35,031 bases of DNA, taken from contig DBEP01000009.1 of NCBI GenBank assembly GCA_002294045.1, positions 1 through 35,031 of the forward strand. The letters are read 5' to 3'. The stretch comes from Lachnoclostridium sp. UBA903. Its GTDB lineage: Bacteria > Bacillota > Clostridia > Lachnospirales > Lachnospiraceae. Under the pieces are notes generated by a model. It searched no databases and was not told the DNA's origin. It was given only the letters and a program-made list of their open reading frames with translations. This document shows positions 25,247 to 34,062 of the stretch, piece after piece (the first letter of the stretch is position 1; each line of letters begins with the position of its first letter). Position numbers and translations under genes: made by a program.

Positions 25247-25870
25247 ATGAAAATAACTTATTGTTCCAGCCTGACGGCAGAAAGAATAAGGCAATGTGCC
25301 AAGGAAGAATTTTTAGCAAAAGGTTACCAGAAAGCAAATCTCAGAGATATTGCCAAGAAGGCACGGGTGACAACGGGGGCCTTATACCGGCATTTTAAGA
25401 ATAAGGAAGATTTGTTTTATGTTGTTGTGAAAGAGGTTTATGAAAACACGATTTTATTATTGAAAAGTACGGATGAAACTACGGATATCAGAGAAAGAAT
25501 GAAAGAAAATACTTTTGAAAAAGGCCTTAAGAGAATGAGGCCGTTTTTGGATTTCATTTACCGGAATATGGACGAATTTAAGCTTCTGCTTTTACAGGCC
25601 GAGGGTTCCGGCAAAGAAGATTTTATGGAACGGCTGGTGGATGTATATACGGAATGCAATATGGATTTTATTATGAGAGCATATGAAGCTAAAATAGCAA
25701 AGATTATGCCGGGTAAGCTTTCCGTGCATTGCCTGACAAACGGGTTTCTGACGGCCGTTTTTGAAGTGGTAATTCATGATATCTCAAGGGAGGATTCCGA
25801 AAAGTATTTTGAAGATATTGGTTCATTCCAGTTTTATGGCTGGAACGGGCTTCTTGGAATTGAAATTTAA
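25247..25870 (+). CDS. TetR-family transcriptional regulator
   Basis: A 207-aa DNA-binding repressor. The N-terminal helix-turn-helix is typical: IRQCAKEEFLAKGYQKANLR, then DIAKKARVTTGALYRHFKNKEDL (a 23-residue stretch at about 37-59, named here only by its TTGALYRHF core). The C-terminal two thirds is the variable ligand-binding and dimerisation domain. It precedes a two-gene ABC exporter in the same direction, with palindromes before both units, so it most likely represses the exporter and itself until a ligand binds. The start is uncertain. ATG 25247 fits the protein family, but its GGGGGTG ribosome site is very close. An in-frame TTG at 25163 adds 28 residues unlike the family. Confidence 0.88.
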   Translation: MKITYCSSLTAERIRQCAKEEFLAKGYQKANLRDIAKKARVTTGALYRHFKNKEDLFYVVVKEVYENTILLLKSTDETTDIRERMKENTFEKGLKRMRPFLDFIYRNMDEFKLLLLQAEGSGKEDFMERLVDVYTECNMDFIMRAYEAKIAKIMPGKLSVHCLTNGFLTAVFEVVIHDISREDSEKYFEDIGSFQFYGWNGLLGIEI

Positions 25871-25952
25871 AGGTTGTCCTTAAACCGGCAGTACAGCTTG
25901 CCGCTTATGACATAAGGAGTTTGTCTTAGGCAGGCTGACTTTTTTTGAAAAG

Positions 25953-25980
25953 AGTTAGCTAATGCTAACTAAAATATAAT
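25953..25980 (+). promoter_or_regulatory. Operator and -10 of ABC exporter operon
   Basis: AGTTAGC-TAAT-GCTAACT (25953-25970) is a perfect 7-bp-arm palindrome. It sits directly before a consensus TATAAT (25975-25980), in the -35/spacer region. A repressor bound there would block polymerase, which fits control by the upstream TetR-family protein. Confidence 0.55.
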
Positions 25981-26022
25981 TAGTTATCAAAAATAACATC
26001 TATCTGAAGGAATGGAGGAAAT

Positions 26023-27789
26023 ATGAAAAAGAAAAACTGGATGGGCACGGTTTTCTCCTTTGCAAAGGAGTGCCGGGGAAAAATGATACTTTCCGTAATC
26101 TGTGCCATCATAAGCGTGGCAGGAAGTATTATGCCTTATATCGGAGTATACCGGATTATTATATTATTTTTTAACGGAATACAAACCACAGACGGGATTT
26201 TGTACTGGTGCGGCTTTTGCTTGGCCGGCCATTTGATTAAAGTTATATTTTACGGAATATCTACTACTCTGTCCCACAGATCCGCCTATACCATATTGGA
26301 AAATATGCGGCTGGCTATTACGGAAAGGCTGATGAAAGCCCCTCTTGGAACCGTATTAAATGAAACAGTGGGAAAATTTAAAAATGTCATTATCGACAGG
26401 GTGGAAACCATAGAACTCCCCCTGGCCCATATGATACCGGAAGGAATCTCTTATCTGCTTTTGCCGGTGGCGGTGTTTATTTATTTGTGTACCATTAATT
26501 TGCCTATGGCGCTGGCCTCCCTTTTAACGGTGCCGCTTGCCGGCGCAGTTTATGCAGTTATGATGAGGAATTTCGGAAAAAAATATGAAGAGTTTATGGA
26601 AGCAAGCAATTATGTCAATGGAGTCATAGTTGAATATGTGGAAGGAATTGAAGTTATTAAAGCATTCAACCAATCCGCCACCTCTTATGAAAAATTCAGA
26701 AAGGCGGTGCTATCCTTCCGTGATTATACCCTGGATTGGTTTCAGAGCACCTGGAAGCTGATGAACCTGGGCGGCTCCATTCTTCCCAGTACTCTGCTTG
26801 GGACGCTGCCTGTCGGGCTGGCCCTGTATATGAAAGGCAGCCTGACTCCGGCAGAATTTGTGATGTGTCTTATACTGTCCATGGGAATTGTGGCACCATT
26901 GACCAGTTTCACCGTATTTGTAAATGATCTGAAATCCATTGAATTTGCCGTCATAACCGCGGACGAATTTCTCAATCTCAAGGAGCTTCCCGATACCGGA
27001 GAAAAAGCGGTGCTGAGAAACCTTAATTTAGAATTAAAAAATGTATCCTTTTCCTATGAAAAATCAGAAAAAGAAGAGAAAAAAGTATTAAAAAATATAA
27101 ATTTAACCCTGCCGGAAAGGAATTTTACTGCGATTGTGGGACCCTCGGGCGGCGGAAAATCCACAGTGGCAAAATTAATCGCCAGGTTCTGGGATGTAAC
27201 GGATGGTGAAATTACAATCGGAAACCGTAATATAGAAGAAATACCCTTAAGTCAGCTGACCGATTTAATAAGCTTTGTAACCCAGGATAATTTTTTATTT
27301 CGCTGCTCTATTAAGGAAAATATCCGTCTTGGGAATCCGAAAGCAAGCGACAGTGAAGTTCTTAAAGCGGCCAGGGCAGCCTGCTGCGATGAATTTATCC
27401 TGAAGCTGGAAGACGGCTATGATACCGATGCAGGGGTGGCAGGAGGGAAGCTTTCCGGCGGTGAAAAGCAGAGAATCGCCATAGCAAGGGCAATTCTAAA
27501 AAATGCGCCTATTGTAATACTGGATGAAGCCACGGCCTTTACCGACCCGGAAAATGAAGATAAAATACAGAAATCCATTGCCGCACTTACCAGGGGAAAA
27601 ACCCTGATTGTGATTGCCCACCGTTTATCTACGGTTAAGAATGCGGACAAAATTGTGGTATTAAAAGACGGTCATATTGAAGCTGAGGGAACCCATGAGG
27701 ATTTACTGGAAGAATGTGAAATCTATAAGAAAATGTGGGTAGCCCATATCGGTTCAAAAAACTGGGCCGCAAAGGGAGGGAAAGCGTAA
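26023..27789 (+). CDS. ABC exporter half-transporter, subunit 1
   Basis: A 588-aa membrane protein with a fused six-helix type IV (ABCB-like) domain (about 1-320) and an ATPase domain (335-588). ATPase motifs: Walker A GPSGGGKST (373-381), signature LSGGEKQR (477-484), Walker B with D501-E502 (VILDEAT), and switch His in VIAHRLST. The catalytic Glu is present, so this is not an obviously degenerate site. The ribosome site is TGGAGG. Its stop overlaps the ATG of the second half-transporter by 1 bp (TAATG), so the two should form a heterodimer. Likely roles are drug, peptide or metabolite efflux. A siderophore-importer use of the same fold (IrtAB/YbtPQ) cannot be excluded. The substrate is unknown. 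Confidence 0.92.
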   Translation: MKKKNWMGTVFSFAKECRGKMILSVICAIISVAGSIMPYIGVYRIIILFFNGIQTTDGILYWCGFCLAGHLIKVIFYGISTTLSHRSAYTILENMRLAITERLMKAPLGTVLNETVGKFKNVIIDRVETIELPLAHMIPEGISYLLLPVAVFIYLCTINLPMALASLLTVPLAGAVYAVMMRNFGKKYEEFMEASNYVNGVIVEYVEGIEVIKAFNQSATSYEKFRKAVLSFRDYTLDWFQSTWKLMNLGGSILPSTLLGTLPVGLALYMKGSLTPAEFVMCLILSMGIVAPLTSFTVFVNDLKSIEFAVITADEFLNLKELPDTGEKAVLRNLNLELKNVSFSYEKSEKEEKKVLKNINLTLPERNFTAIVGPSGGGKSTVAKLIARFWDVTDGEITIGNRNIEEIPLSQLTDLISFVTQDNFLFRCSIKENIRLGNPKASDSEVLKAARAACCDEFILKLEDGYDTDAGVAGGKLSGGEKQRIAIARAILKNAPIVILDEATAFTDPENEDKIQKSIAALTRGKTLIVIAHRLSTVKNADKIVVLKDGHIEAEGTHEDLLEECEIYKKMWVAHIGSKNWAAKGGKA

Positions 27790-29537
27790 TGTTAAAAACC
27801 ATGGGACGGATTATAAGATGGAGCGGCGAAAGAAAAAAACGTCTGTATAAAGGGTTTGTATATTCCTTTTTCAATACCCTGTTTACGGCTATGCCGGTTA
27901 TGGCGGTAGCTTTCATACTGAATCTGATTATGGCAGATGAAAAAGGTGATAAAGCCTTAACGCCGGAATGGGTAATTTATACTGCCGTTTTCCTGATACT
28001 GATGGTACTGGGAAGATTTCTGATGTCTTACTGCCGCGCCGTCAGCCAGGAGAGTATTGCATATGAGGTGACAGCGGAAGAGAGAATTGCCATAGGGGAT
28101 ATTTTAAAAAGAGTCTCCTTAGGGTTTTTTGAAAAGAAGAATGCGGGAGAGATTACCGCTGCCATAACTTCCGATTTATCGTATTTAGAGATGTTTAGCA
28201 TGAAAATGATTGATACGGTTGTAAACGGATATATCGGTGCATTTGTTATGATTCTGTGCCTGGCCTTTTATAATATTTTTATTGCGCTGATTGCGCTTGC
28301 CGGAATCGGTTTGTCGGCACTGGCATTAAAAGCATTGGGACATTGCAGCAGGAGAAATTCCACGGCGCATGAAAGAGCCCAGGAGAGCATGATTAGTGCC
28401 ACCATAGAATATATAAGAGGGATGCAGGTGGTAAAAGCCTTCAAACAGGAAGGAGTTTCATCCCGGGCAATTAAGGAAGCTTTTGAAAAGAGCCGTAAAA
28501 TCAATATTAAAATAGAGCAGAACTATGTGGTTTATAACTGCCTTCATCTTCTTTCCCTGAAACTGGCTTCTACGGGAATTGTAATTGCATCGGCGCTGTT
28601 TGCTGCCGGGGGCGGCATGGACATTCCTACCATGCTTATGCTGTCCGTATTTTCTTTTGTTATATTCGGGCATGTGGAACAGGTAAATAATGCCACCCAT
28701 GTTTTAAATATGATTGATGCCACAATGGATAAGGTGGAGGAAATAAAAAATGCGGAATTTATTGATGCCGGGTGTAAAAATACCAGGCTGAAAAAATATG
28801 ATATTGCCTTTGAACAGGTTAGCTTTGCCTATGACAGCAGGAATGTACTGGACCAGGTATCTTTTCGGATACCCGAAAATACCACGACGGCAATTGTGGG
28901 GCCTTCCGGCGGAGGAAAAACTACCATATTAAGCTTACTGGCAAGATTTTATGATGTAAAGGGGGGCAGGATAACAATAGGAGGCGCCGACATCAGGGAA
29001 ATGACCTGTGACAGCTTATTGTCCAATATCAGCATGGTATTCCAGAAAGTATATTTATTCCATGACACCATAGGAAATAATATCCGGTTCGGAAGACCGG
29101 AAGCCTCCATGGAAGAAATTGTGAAAGCAGCCAAAAAGGCCTGCTGCCATGAATTCATAATGAACCTGTCCGAAGGATACGATACGGTAATCGGAGATGC
29201 CGGCGCTACCTTATCCGGCGGGGAAAAGCAGCGGATTTCCATAGCCAGGGCCATGTTAAAGGATGCGCCCATTATCCTTCTGGACGAAGCCACGGCCAGC
29301 GTGGATCCGGAAAATGAGCATGAAATACAGGCTGCCATCAGCGCCCTGGTGAAAGGGAAAACTATAATTATTATAGCCCACCGTCTGGCAACCATTCAGA
29401 ATGCGGACCAGATACTGGTAGTTGACCAGGGTAAAATTGTCCAGAGAGGTATCCATGAACAGTTAATGGAAGAAGAAGGCGTTTATAAACGCTTTATGAA
29501 TATCAGAAGCATGGCGGAAGGCTGGAGTATCGGGTAG
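27789..29537 (+). CDS. ABC exporter half-transporter, subunit 2
   Basis: A 582-aa partner of the preceding protein with the same layout: six-helix membrane domain, then an ATPase with GPSGGGKTT, LSGGEKQR, ILLDEATASVDPENE and IIAHRLAT. Both composite ATP sites of the predicted heterodimer look canonical. I use ATG 27789, the overlapping TAATG, rather than the in-frame start at 27735 that lies inside the upstream gene. It is the last gene of the TetR-controlled unit and is followed by a strong terminator. The substrate is unknown. Confidence 0.92.
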   Translation: MLKTMGRIIRWSGERKKRLYKGFVYSFFNTLFTAMPVMAVAFILNLIMADEKGDKALTPEWVIYTAVFLILMVLGRFLMSYCRAVSQESIAYEVTAEERIAIGDILKRVSLGFFEKKNAGEITAAITSDLSYLEMFSMKMIDTVVNGYIGAFVMILCLAFYNIFIALIALAGIGLSALALKALGHCSRRNSTAHERAQESMISATIEYIRGMQVVKAFKQEGVSSRAIKEAFEKSRKINIKIEQNYVVYNCLHLLSLKLASTGIVIASALFAAGGGMDIPTMLMLSVFSFVIFGHVEQVNNATHVLNMIDATMDKVEEIKNAEFIDAGCKNTRLKKYDIAFEQVSFAYDSRNVLDQVSFRIPENTTTAIVGPSGGGKTTILSLLARFYDVKGGRITIGGADIREMTCDSLLSNISMVFQKVYLFHDTIGNNIRFGRPEASMEEIVKAAKKACCHEFIMNLSEGYDTVIGDAGATLSGGEKQRISIARAMLKDAPIILLDEATASVDPENEHEIQAAISALVKGKTIIIIAHRLATIQNADQILVVDQGKIVQRGIHEQLMEEEGVYKRFMNIRSMAEGWSIG

Positions 29538-29594
29538 GTTTTATCAGAAGGGCACCAGCCGGAGGTTTTTACCCGCCAGGCTGCTTAGTTGGTA

Positions 29595-29635
29595 AAAAAG
29601 CTCTCAAATGATATATTATTTGAGAGCTTTTTGTG
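29595..29635 (+). terminator. Intrinsic terminator of ABC exporter operon
   Basis: AAAAAGCTCTCAAAT (29595-29609) and ATTTGAGAGCTTTTT (29618-29632) form a perfect 15-bp stem with an 8-nt loop and end in a T run. The A run on the left means it can also work in the opposite direction. Confidence 0.92.
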
Positions 29636-29732
29636 TATAATCACAATAAAATTAAAATAGTGCATACACAAACGAAAAAAAGTTGATATTCATGATACCT
29701 CTGGCGTAGTAAACTTAATACAGTTAAGTGAA

Positions 29733-29746
29733 TAAAACATGTTTTA
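29733..29746 (+). promoter_or_regulatory. 14-bp palindrome TAAAACATGTTTTA
   Basis: A perfect palindrome in the 411-bp gap before the orphan lipoprotein gene. It could be a regulator site. No clear -35/-10 pair is visible around it. Given the relic just downstream, it may be leftover sequence without a current role. Confidence 0.3.
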
Positions 29747-29774
29747 AATATTTTGCAGTAAGAAAGTAGAGTAA

Positions 29775-29897
29775 ATCTTGGCTTTTGTAATGATACTGAT
29801 AATACCCATCGTTATAGTTTATCCGTTCTTACAAAAGTATTATGTAAAAGATGTTATGATTGGTTCCGTTAAAGGATGGCCGGTATGTACAGCATGA
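29775..29897 (+). pseudogene. C-terminal relic of an LplC-type sugar permease
   Basis: The frame is closed by TAA at 29772-29774 and then encodes about 40 residues ending at TGA 29895-29897. It includes IPIVIVYPFLQKYYVKDVMI followed by GSVKG. This is the characteristic last helix and tail of LplC permeases: compare PFIQKYFVKGITLGGVKG and PFFQKYFVKGIVVGAVKG from the two intact copies in this window. No start codon with a ribosome site and no other permease sequence are present. The fragment is therefore the surviving 3' end of a deleted gene, with six extra residues after the usual VKG end. It lies 51 bp before the orphan lipoprotein, matching the permease-permease-SBP order of YtcP/YtcQ-type operons. 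Confidence 0.8.
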
Positions 29898-29910
29898 TAG
29901 TGTCATGCTG
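29890..29910 (+). other. Small hairpin between permease relic and SBP gene
   Basis: CAGCATGA (29890-29897) and TCATGCTG (29903-29910) form a perfect 8-bp stem with a 5-nt loop. It spans the stop codon of the permease relic and lies 38 bp before the lipoprotein start. It is probably the old intercistronic hairpin of the lost operon. Confidence 0.5.
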
Positions 29911-29948
29911 ATAAAAATCATACAAAATAAATTAAAAGAGAGGTTTAT

Positions 29949-31706
29949 ATGAAAAAAGGATTACTTGGTATACTTATGGTAACAGTAATGACACTTTCTC
30001 TGCTTTCTGGCTGCGGTAAATCCGGAAACGATACCAAAGGAACAAAACCGGCTGAATCCGCCGGGACAAGTACGAAGGGTACTGCACAAACGACAGAAGA
30101 AACAGCACAGGCAAGCCCACAGAAATACGATGATGTCCGGTTGAAAATGCTGGTCTGCTGGAACGGCGGCTTTAAAACAGCAACGGATCAGTACAACAAT
30201 GAAGTGGCAGCTGCCATCAGAGAAAAAATCGGTGTTACAGTTGAATTCGAAGGCATTATGATGAACGAGACAGAAAAGCTCAATCTCTTATTTGCATCCG
30301 GCGATATGCCTGACATCATCAATGCACCTTACTGGGGCGGGGATACCGGAGAAACTCAGGTTATTAAAAAGGCTGCGGTGGAAGGAAGACTGCTTCCCCT
30401 CGAAAATCTGCTGCCGGAATATTCCAATTTAAAGGATGCCTACAAAGTCGGTGTCTCTCAGTCTTTCTTGGAAAATGACCTTGAGGATCCCGATTTTAAA
30501 GGTCACCGTTACATTCTTCCTCAGGGAGTTCCCGGAAGTGACGTCGATGTGACCAACTGGACATACGGAGTGTTTGTTCGCGGCGATGTCCCGAAGGCTC
30601 TGAATATCGACCCGAAAACCATCAAAACTTCGGACCAGTTGTATGATTTCATGGTTAAGGCAAGGGATCACGGTTTTAAAGATGTTAACAGCAATGACTG
30701 CATAGTTGCAACAACTTATCACAATGGTTGGGATTACGGGCAGTACGCTCAGAATTTCAATAATAAGCAGTTTACCGATTACATAAAAACGGCTGACGGG
30801 TCTTTAACTTACACTTGTCTCACAGACCAGTGGGTCAACAGAAACCTTTTCATCTGGAAGCTTGTCAACAACAATCTCCTCGATAAGGAATGCTTCAGGC
30901 AGAGCGATTCTCAGGCGGATGAAAAGGTAGGCAACGGAACGGCTCTGTTTGCGGCGGCGCAGTACGGTCCTGTCATCAAATCGACCAAGCTGACCGGCCT
31001 GTACAATTCTAATCCGGATATGCGCTATGTCCCTGTTGGCCCTCTCAATTACAGCGACGGTTCGCCCGCTAAGCAGCTGGAACTGAATGGCGCAAACGGC
31101 TGTGGAATCAATATTTTCCCGACGACCTGCTCAAACATTGATGCCGCTCTCACTTATTTTGACTATGTAAACAGTGAGGAAGGCGCCCGTCTCTGCCAGT
31201 ACGGCATCGAAGGGGATACCTATACGATGAACGACAAGGACCAGCCCCGGCTGAATGCGGATATTCTGAAGAGAAAACAGTCGGGTGACACTACCGTGGA
31301 CGACGAGCTACGCAATAAAGGGATCAATTATATCTACGGAAGACTATCGCAGATCAATAAAAGCGTTACATGGTTTGGCGAAGGAAATCCGGGAGATGCC
31401 GATGCAGCGGCACCGGAATCCGTTGAGTATGCAAAGGAAAGACCGGTGGAACGCTTCGACGGTTATTTGATTACCGGACTTGTCAGCAAATATAAAGACT
31501 ACAATACTGTAAAACATTTCGCTTTTGAAGGTACAACGAAGGACGATTATACGCAGCGTGCATTCTTTGCAGATACCGAAGAAGCAGCAAAAGATATTTT
31601 GGAAGATTATCAGAACTATTTATTGACACAGGAAAACGGAATCTTTAAAGATTACTTAGCCTTTGTAAATGAAGTAGCTAATTCCAGAGATGATATTCTG
31701 AATTAA
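29949..31706 (+). CDS. Orphan sugar-binding lipoprotein (YtcQ/LipO-like)
   Basis: A 585-aa extracellular solute-binding lipoprotein. The signal peptide ends in the lipobox LSGC (C22) with a Ser/Thr/Lys-rich tether to about residue 58. The mature start (DDVRLKMLVCWNGG) and the internal pattern fit large CUT1 binding proteins of the YtcQ type. It differs from the other two in this window and lacks their DUF3502-like end. No permease follows. Only the tail of one remains upstream, so the protein must work with permeases encoded elsewhere, act as a sensor partner, or be decaying. Its central part is GC-rich (57-60% by count in 30541-30600 and 31021-31080) and uses many CTC, GTC and GCC codons, unlike its neighbours. 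This suggests a separate origin. Confidence 0.85.
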   Translation: MKKGLLGILMVTVMTLSLLSGCGKSGNDTKGTKPAESAGTSTKGTAQTTEETAQASPQKYDDVRLKMLVCWNGGFKTATDQYNNEVAAAIREKIGVTVEFEGIMMNETEKLNLLFASGDMPDIINAPYWGGDTGETQVIKKAAVEGRLLPLENLLPEYSNLKDAYKVGVSQSFLENDLEDPDFKGHRYILPQGVPGSDVDVTNWTYGVFVRGDVPKALNIDPKTIKTSDQLYDFMVKARDHGFKDVNSNDCIVATTYHNGWDYGQYAQNFNNKQFTDYIKTADGSLTYTCLTDQWVNRNLFIWKLVNNNLLDKECFRQSDSQADEKVGNGTALFAAAQYGPVIKSTKLTGLYNSNPDMRYVPVGPLNYSDGSPAKQLELNGANGCGINIFPTTCSNIDAALTYFDYVNSEEGARLCQYGIEGDTYTMNDKDQPRLNADILKRKQSGDTTVDDELRNKGINYIYGRLSQINKSVTWFGEGNPGDADAAAPESVEYAKERPVERFDGYLITGLVSKYKDYNTVKHFAFEGTTKDDYTQRAFFADTEEAAKDILEDYQNYLLTQENGIFKDYLAFVNEVANSRDDILN

Positions 31707-31765
31707 TAAGGAGTTAACAAAAAGCGGCAGAATCTTAATTTGTCTGGTGTTACTGAAAATGTGGG

Positions 31766-31862
31766 AGGGCTGCTGCAAAATTCCGGGCTTATATTACCTG
31801 CGAAAGAATAAGGATAGGATTCCGCAAATAATATAGCCTGTGAATTCTGCGGCAGCCCTTTC
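31766..31862 (+). terminator. GGGCTGCTGC hairpin element after SBP gene (copy 3)
   Basis: AGGGCTGCTGCAAAATTC (31766-31783) pairs with GAATTCTGCGGCAGCCCT (31842-31859) at 16 of 18 positions, then TTTC. The stem continues inward, with GGGCTTATATTA against TAATATAGCC and TGCGAA near TTCCGCA, so almost the whole 94 bp folds as one hairpin. It lies between the lipoprotein gene and the convergent PepSY gene, where it can serve as a terminator. Confidence 0.7.
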
Positions 31863-31897
31863 ATTACATCAGCGGATTGATTTGTTGATTTGTATAA

Positions 31898-32566
31898 TCA
31901 GCCCACTCCGTCTGCCGCAGATAAAATTTTAATAATTTTACCGGACAATGCATTAATCGTTATATTGTAATTCCCGATTTCCGAATAATCGCTGGAATTT
32001 GTGGGATATAAAGTGATACTCCACACGGGAGCTTCCGGGTCGGCGATATTGAACGCGGTATGAATGGAGAATTTTAAAAGGGTTTCATCCGTCAATGCAT
32101 ATTCCTTTATGACTGCTTCTTTTGCGGTTTTAACGGCTTCCTCTTCTGTTAAATCGTCTGCGGAAGGTATTCCTTCAACGAATACGGGAGCGCCGGTTTC
32201 CGAAGCTTCTCCGCCGTTTAAATCCTCATTAAGCCTTTCCAGGTCCCTTTGCAGTATGAGTTTTTCCTCCTCCGTTAGGGATTCGTCAAAAACTATGGTC
32301 TGCTTTCCGTTATCATCCACCTTTATGACAGCCTTTTGGCCGGTCAGGGAACCGGTATCTGGGCTTGTGCCTGTGGCATTCTCAGAGGAAATCACATCTG
32401 TTTTTTTGTCAATCGGAACCGTGTCCGGCGTGTTTACCGAAGTGTTCGGACGGCTGTCTGATGCCAAAACGGAAGAAACAATAAATCCGTTGCCTGCGGC
32501 GGCACCTGTTCCGATGGCCGCTGTTACAGCCATGCCCAATATCATTTTTACTACAGTTTTCTTCAT
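31898..32566 (-). CDS. Secreted PepSY-like domain protein
   Basis: A 222-aa exported protein. The signal peptide covers about residues 1-35, with probable cleavage after VLA. A Ser/Thr/Asp-rich linker follows, then an acidic helix (SLTEEEKLILQRDLERLNED). The C-terminal 90 residues resemble a PepSY domain: LTEEEAVKTAKEAVIKEYAL, an APVWSITLYP strand, and GNYNITINALSGKIIKI. PepSY domains often inhibit or modulate secreted peptidases or sense cell-wall state. The gene lies 14 bp after the histidine kinase gene in the same direction, so it is third in the regulator-kinase operon and may feed back on the sensor. Confidence 0.75.
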   Translation of the reverse strand: MKKTVVKMILGMAVTAAIGTGAAAGNGFIVSSVLASDSRPNTSVNTPDTVPIDKKTDVISSENATGTSPDTGSLTGQKAVIKVDDNGKQTIVFDESLTEEEKLILQRDLERLNEDLNGGEASETGAPVFVEGIPSADDLTEEEAVKTAKEAVIKEYALTDETLLKFSIHTAFNIADPEAPVWSITLYPTNSSDYSEIGNYNITINALSGKIIKILSAADGVG

Positions 32567-32580
32567 CTTTTCTTCACTCC

Positions 32581-34062
32581 TTACTTGTTTTTGTGTAAGT
32601 CTTTCCTGCTTACAGGACTATCATAACCCTTCTTTATTTCAGAGTAATCAGGAAGTTGCGGCAAAATTGTAAATTTTATGGTTACTGTTGTGCCTTTATG
32701 AAGCCGGGAAAAAACCTCCATACGGGCATGATGCAAATCACAAATCTGGCTGCATAAAGCCATACCTAATCCGGCTCCCCCGTAAGCCCTTGCTCTTGAT
32801 TTGTCCACACGGTAGAAAGGCTCAAAAATTTTTGGGATTTCCTCCTCTTCCATTCCCGTTCCGTTATCCGCAATGGAAAGAGTCCATTCCTTTTCATTCT
32901 CACAGGATTTTATCTCAATGACACCGTTATCCGTCAATGCCCGGACGGCATTTTCCATGAGATTCAGAATTAAAGATTCCATCAAATCCTTATCACCCTG
33001 CACAAAAACTTTCTGAAGCTCCTTTTCCACCCGGGTATGCTTTTCCTCCAGGCTTTGAGCCAATGTGTTCTCTGCCTGGGCCAGTATTTCGGGAAGATAA
33101 ACCGTTTCAAAGGATATCTCTGCCTTGTTAAGTCTGGACAGGTTAATTAACTTATGGGCCATGTTTTTCAAACGTTCGCTCTGGCGGATTATATAGTCAA
33201 TGGCTTTTATGCTTTCCTCCGGGGTATGGCTGGTATACTTCAGGAATTCCCCATATCCCATGATAGCGGTAATGGGCGTCCTCATTTCATGGGCCAGGTT
33301 GTCGATAAACCGCTGCCGTTCCTCGGTGATATCGGAAAGCTTCCGTATATGCGTATCCACGGATTCTGCCATAGTATTGAAATTTTGGGCCAGTTCGCCT
33401 ATTTCATCCCTTGCGTTAATTTTAACACGCTTTTGGTAGTGTCCGCCTGCAATTTCCTCCGTTATTTCACTCAGTTTCCTTATGGGCGCAGTCAGCTTTA
33501 ACAGCAGGGCGAGCAGAAAGACGGAAAGAAGCGCGGTAATGGCAATGCCGATTATAACGGTATAACGGCTCATTTCCGATTTATAATCCAATATACCCTG
33601 GATATCTTTTATATATACAAATTTTATATCGGAATAGGGTTCTTCCAGATAACCGCTGTCAATGTAATAAAGAATGCCGTCCATTTCCCGTAAAACAGTG
33701 TTTTTTTCACCGGGTTTGGCAGAAAACTCCTGCCGTATCCTTCCCGTGTGCAGGAAATTGGAATAGATTAAATCTTCTTTATAATAAAGCTCCATAAAAA
33801 TGCCCTGTCCTATATAATAATCCCCATAAGGCGCCATATACATCTTTAAATTCTTTGCATTTATTTCCTGATAGAGCTTGGTAATACCGGAAATCCTGCT
33901 CTGGAGGGATTTTTGGATAACAAAACGTTCGTTTTCTGCCGTGGCGTATTTTTCCTGAGTAATCAGGGAGGTGCTTTTTGTGACAAGGAGCAGGACGGCG
34001 GCATCAAAGCCGATAAAAAAAATAAGTATGACACAAATATAGGCTTTCTGCCAGAATTTCAT
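32581..34062 (-). CDS. Sensor histidine kinase (HAMP, HisKA, HATPase)
   Basis: A 493-aa membrane sensor. Helix 1 is at about 7-28, an extracellular domain of ~140 residues follows, helix 2 is at about 168-190, then a HAMP domain (191-243), HisKA with phosphorylated H258 (DNLAHEMRTP), and an ATPase domain with N-box NLMENAVRA, G1 ADNGTGME, F-box FEPFYRV and G2 GGAGLGMALC. This is a canonical EnvZ/PhoR-class kinase. Its start overlaps the regulator stop by 4 bp. It is transcribed together with the OmpR-type regulator and the secreted PepSY protein, which suggests sensing of cell-envelope conditions. The signal is unknown. Confidence 0.93.
   Translation of the reverse strand: MKFWQKAYICVILIFFIGFDAAVLLLVTKSTSLITQEKYATAENERFVIQKSLQSRISGITKLYQEINAKNLKMYMAPYGDYYIGQGIFMELYYKEDLIYSNFLHTGRIRQEFSAKPGEKNTVLREMDGILYYIDSGYLEEPYSDIKFVYIKDIQGILDYKSEMSRYTVIIGIAITALLSVFLLALLLKLTAPIRKLSEITEEIAGGHYQKRVKINARDEIGELAQNFNTMAESVDTHIRKLSDITEERQRFIDNLAHEMRTPITAIMGYGEFLKYTSHTPEESIKAIDYIIRQSERLKNMAHKLINLSRLNKAEISFETVYLPEILAQAENTLAQSLEEKHTRVEKELQKVFVQGDKDLMESLILNLMENAVRALTDNGVIEIKSCENEKEWTLSIADNGTGMEEEEIPKIFEPFYRVDKSRARAYGGAGLGMALCSQICDLHHARMEVFSRLHKGTTVTIKFTILPQLPDYSEIKKGYDSPVSRKDLHKNK

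Noticed and set aside
25871..25950. Terminator after the TetR gene
   Set aside because: There is a T run (from about 25939) and weak CGGC/GCCG and CCTTA/TAAGG pairings, but no convincing stem directly before the T run.
28949..29395. 148-aa open frame on the minus strand over the exporter ATPase domain
   Set aside because: Complement of conserved ATPase codons; a similar shadow occurs at the same place in the first subunit (27417-27650), as expected from shared sequence.
32064..32672. 202-aa open frame on the plus strand opposite the PepSY gene
   Set aside because: Low-complexity Ser/Phe/Val-rich product, no ribosome site, entirely antisense to a protein with a clear signal peptide and domain; a frame shadow.
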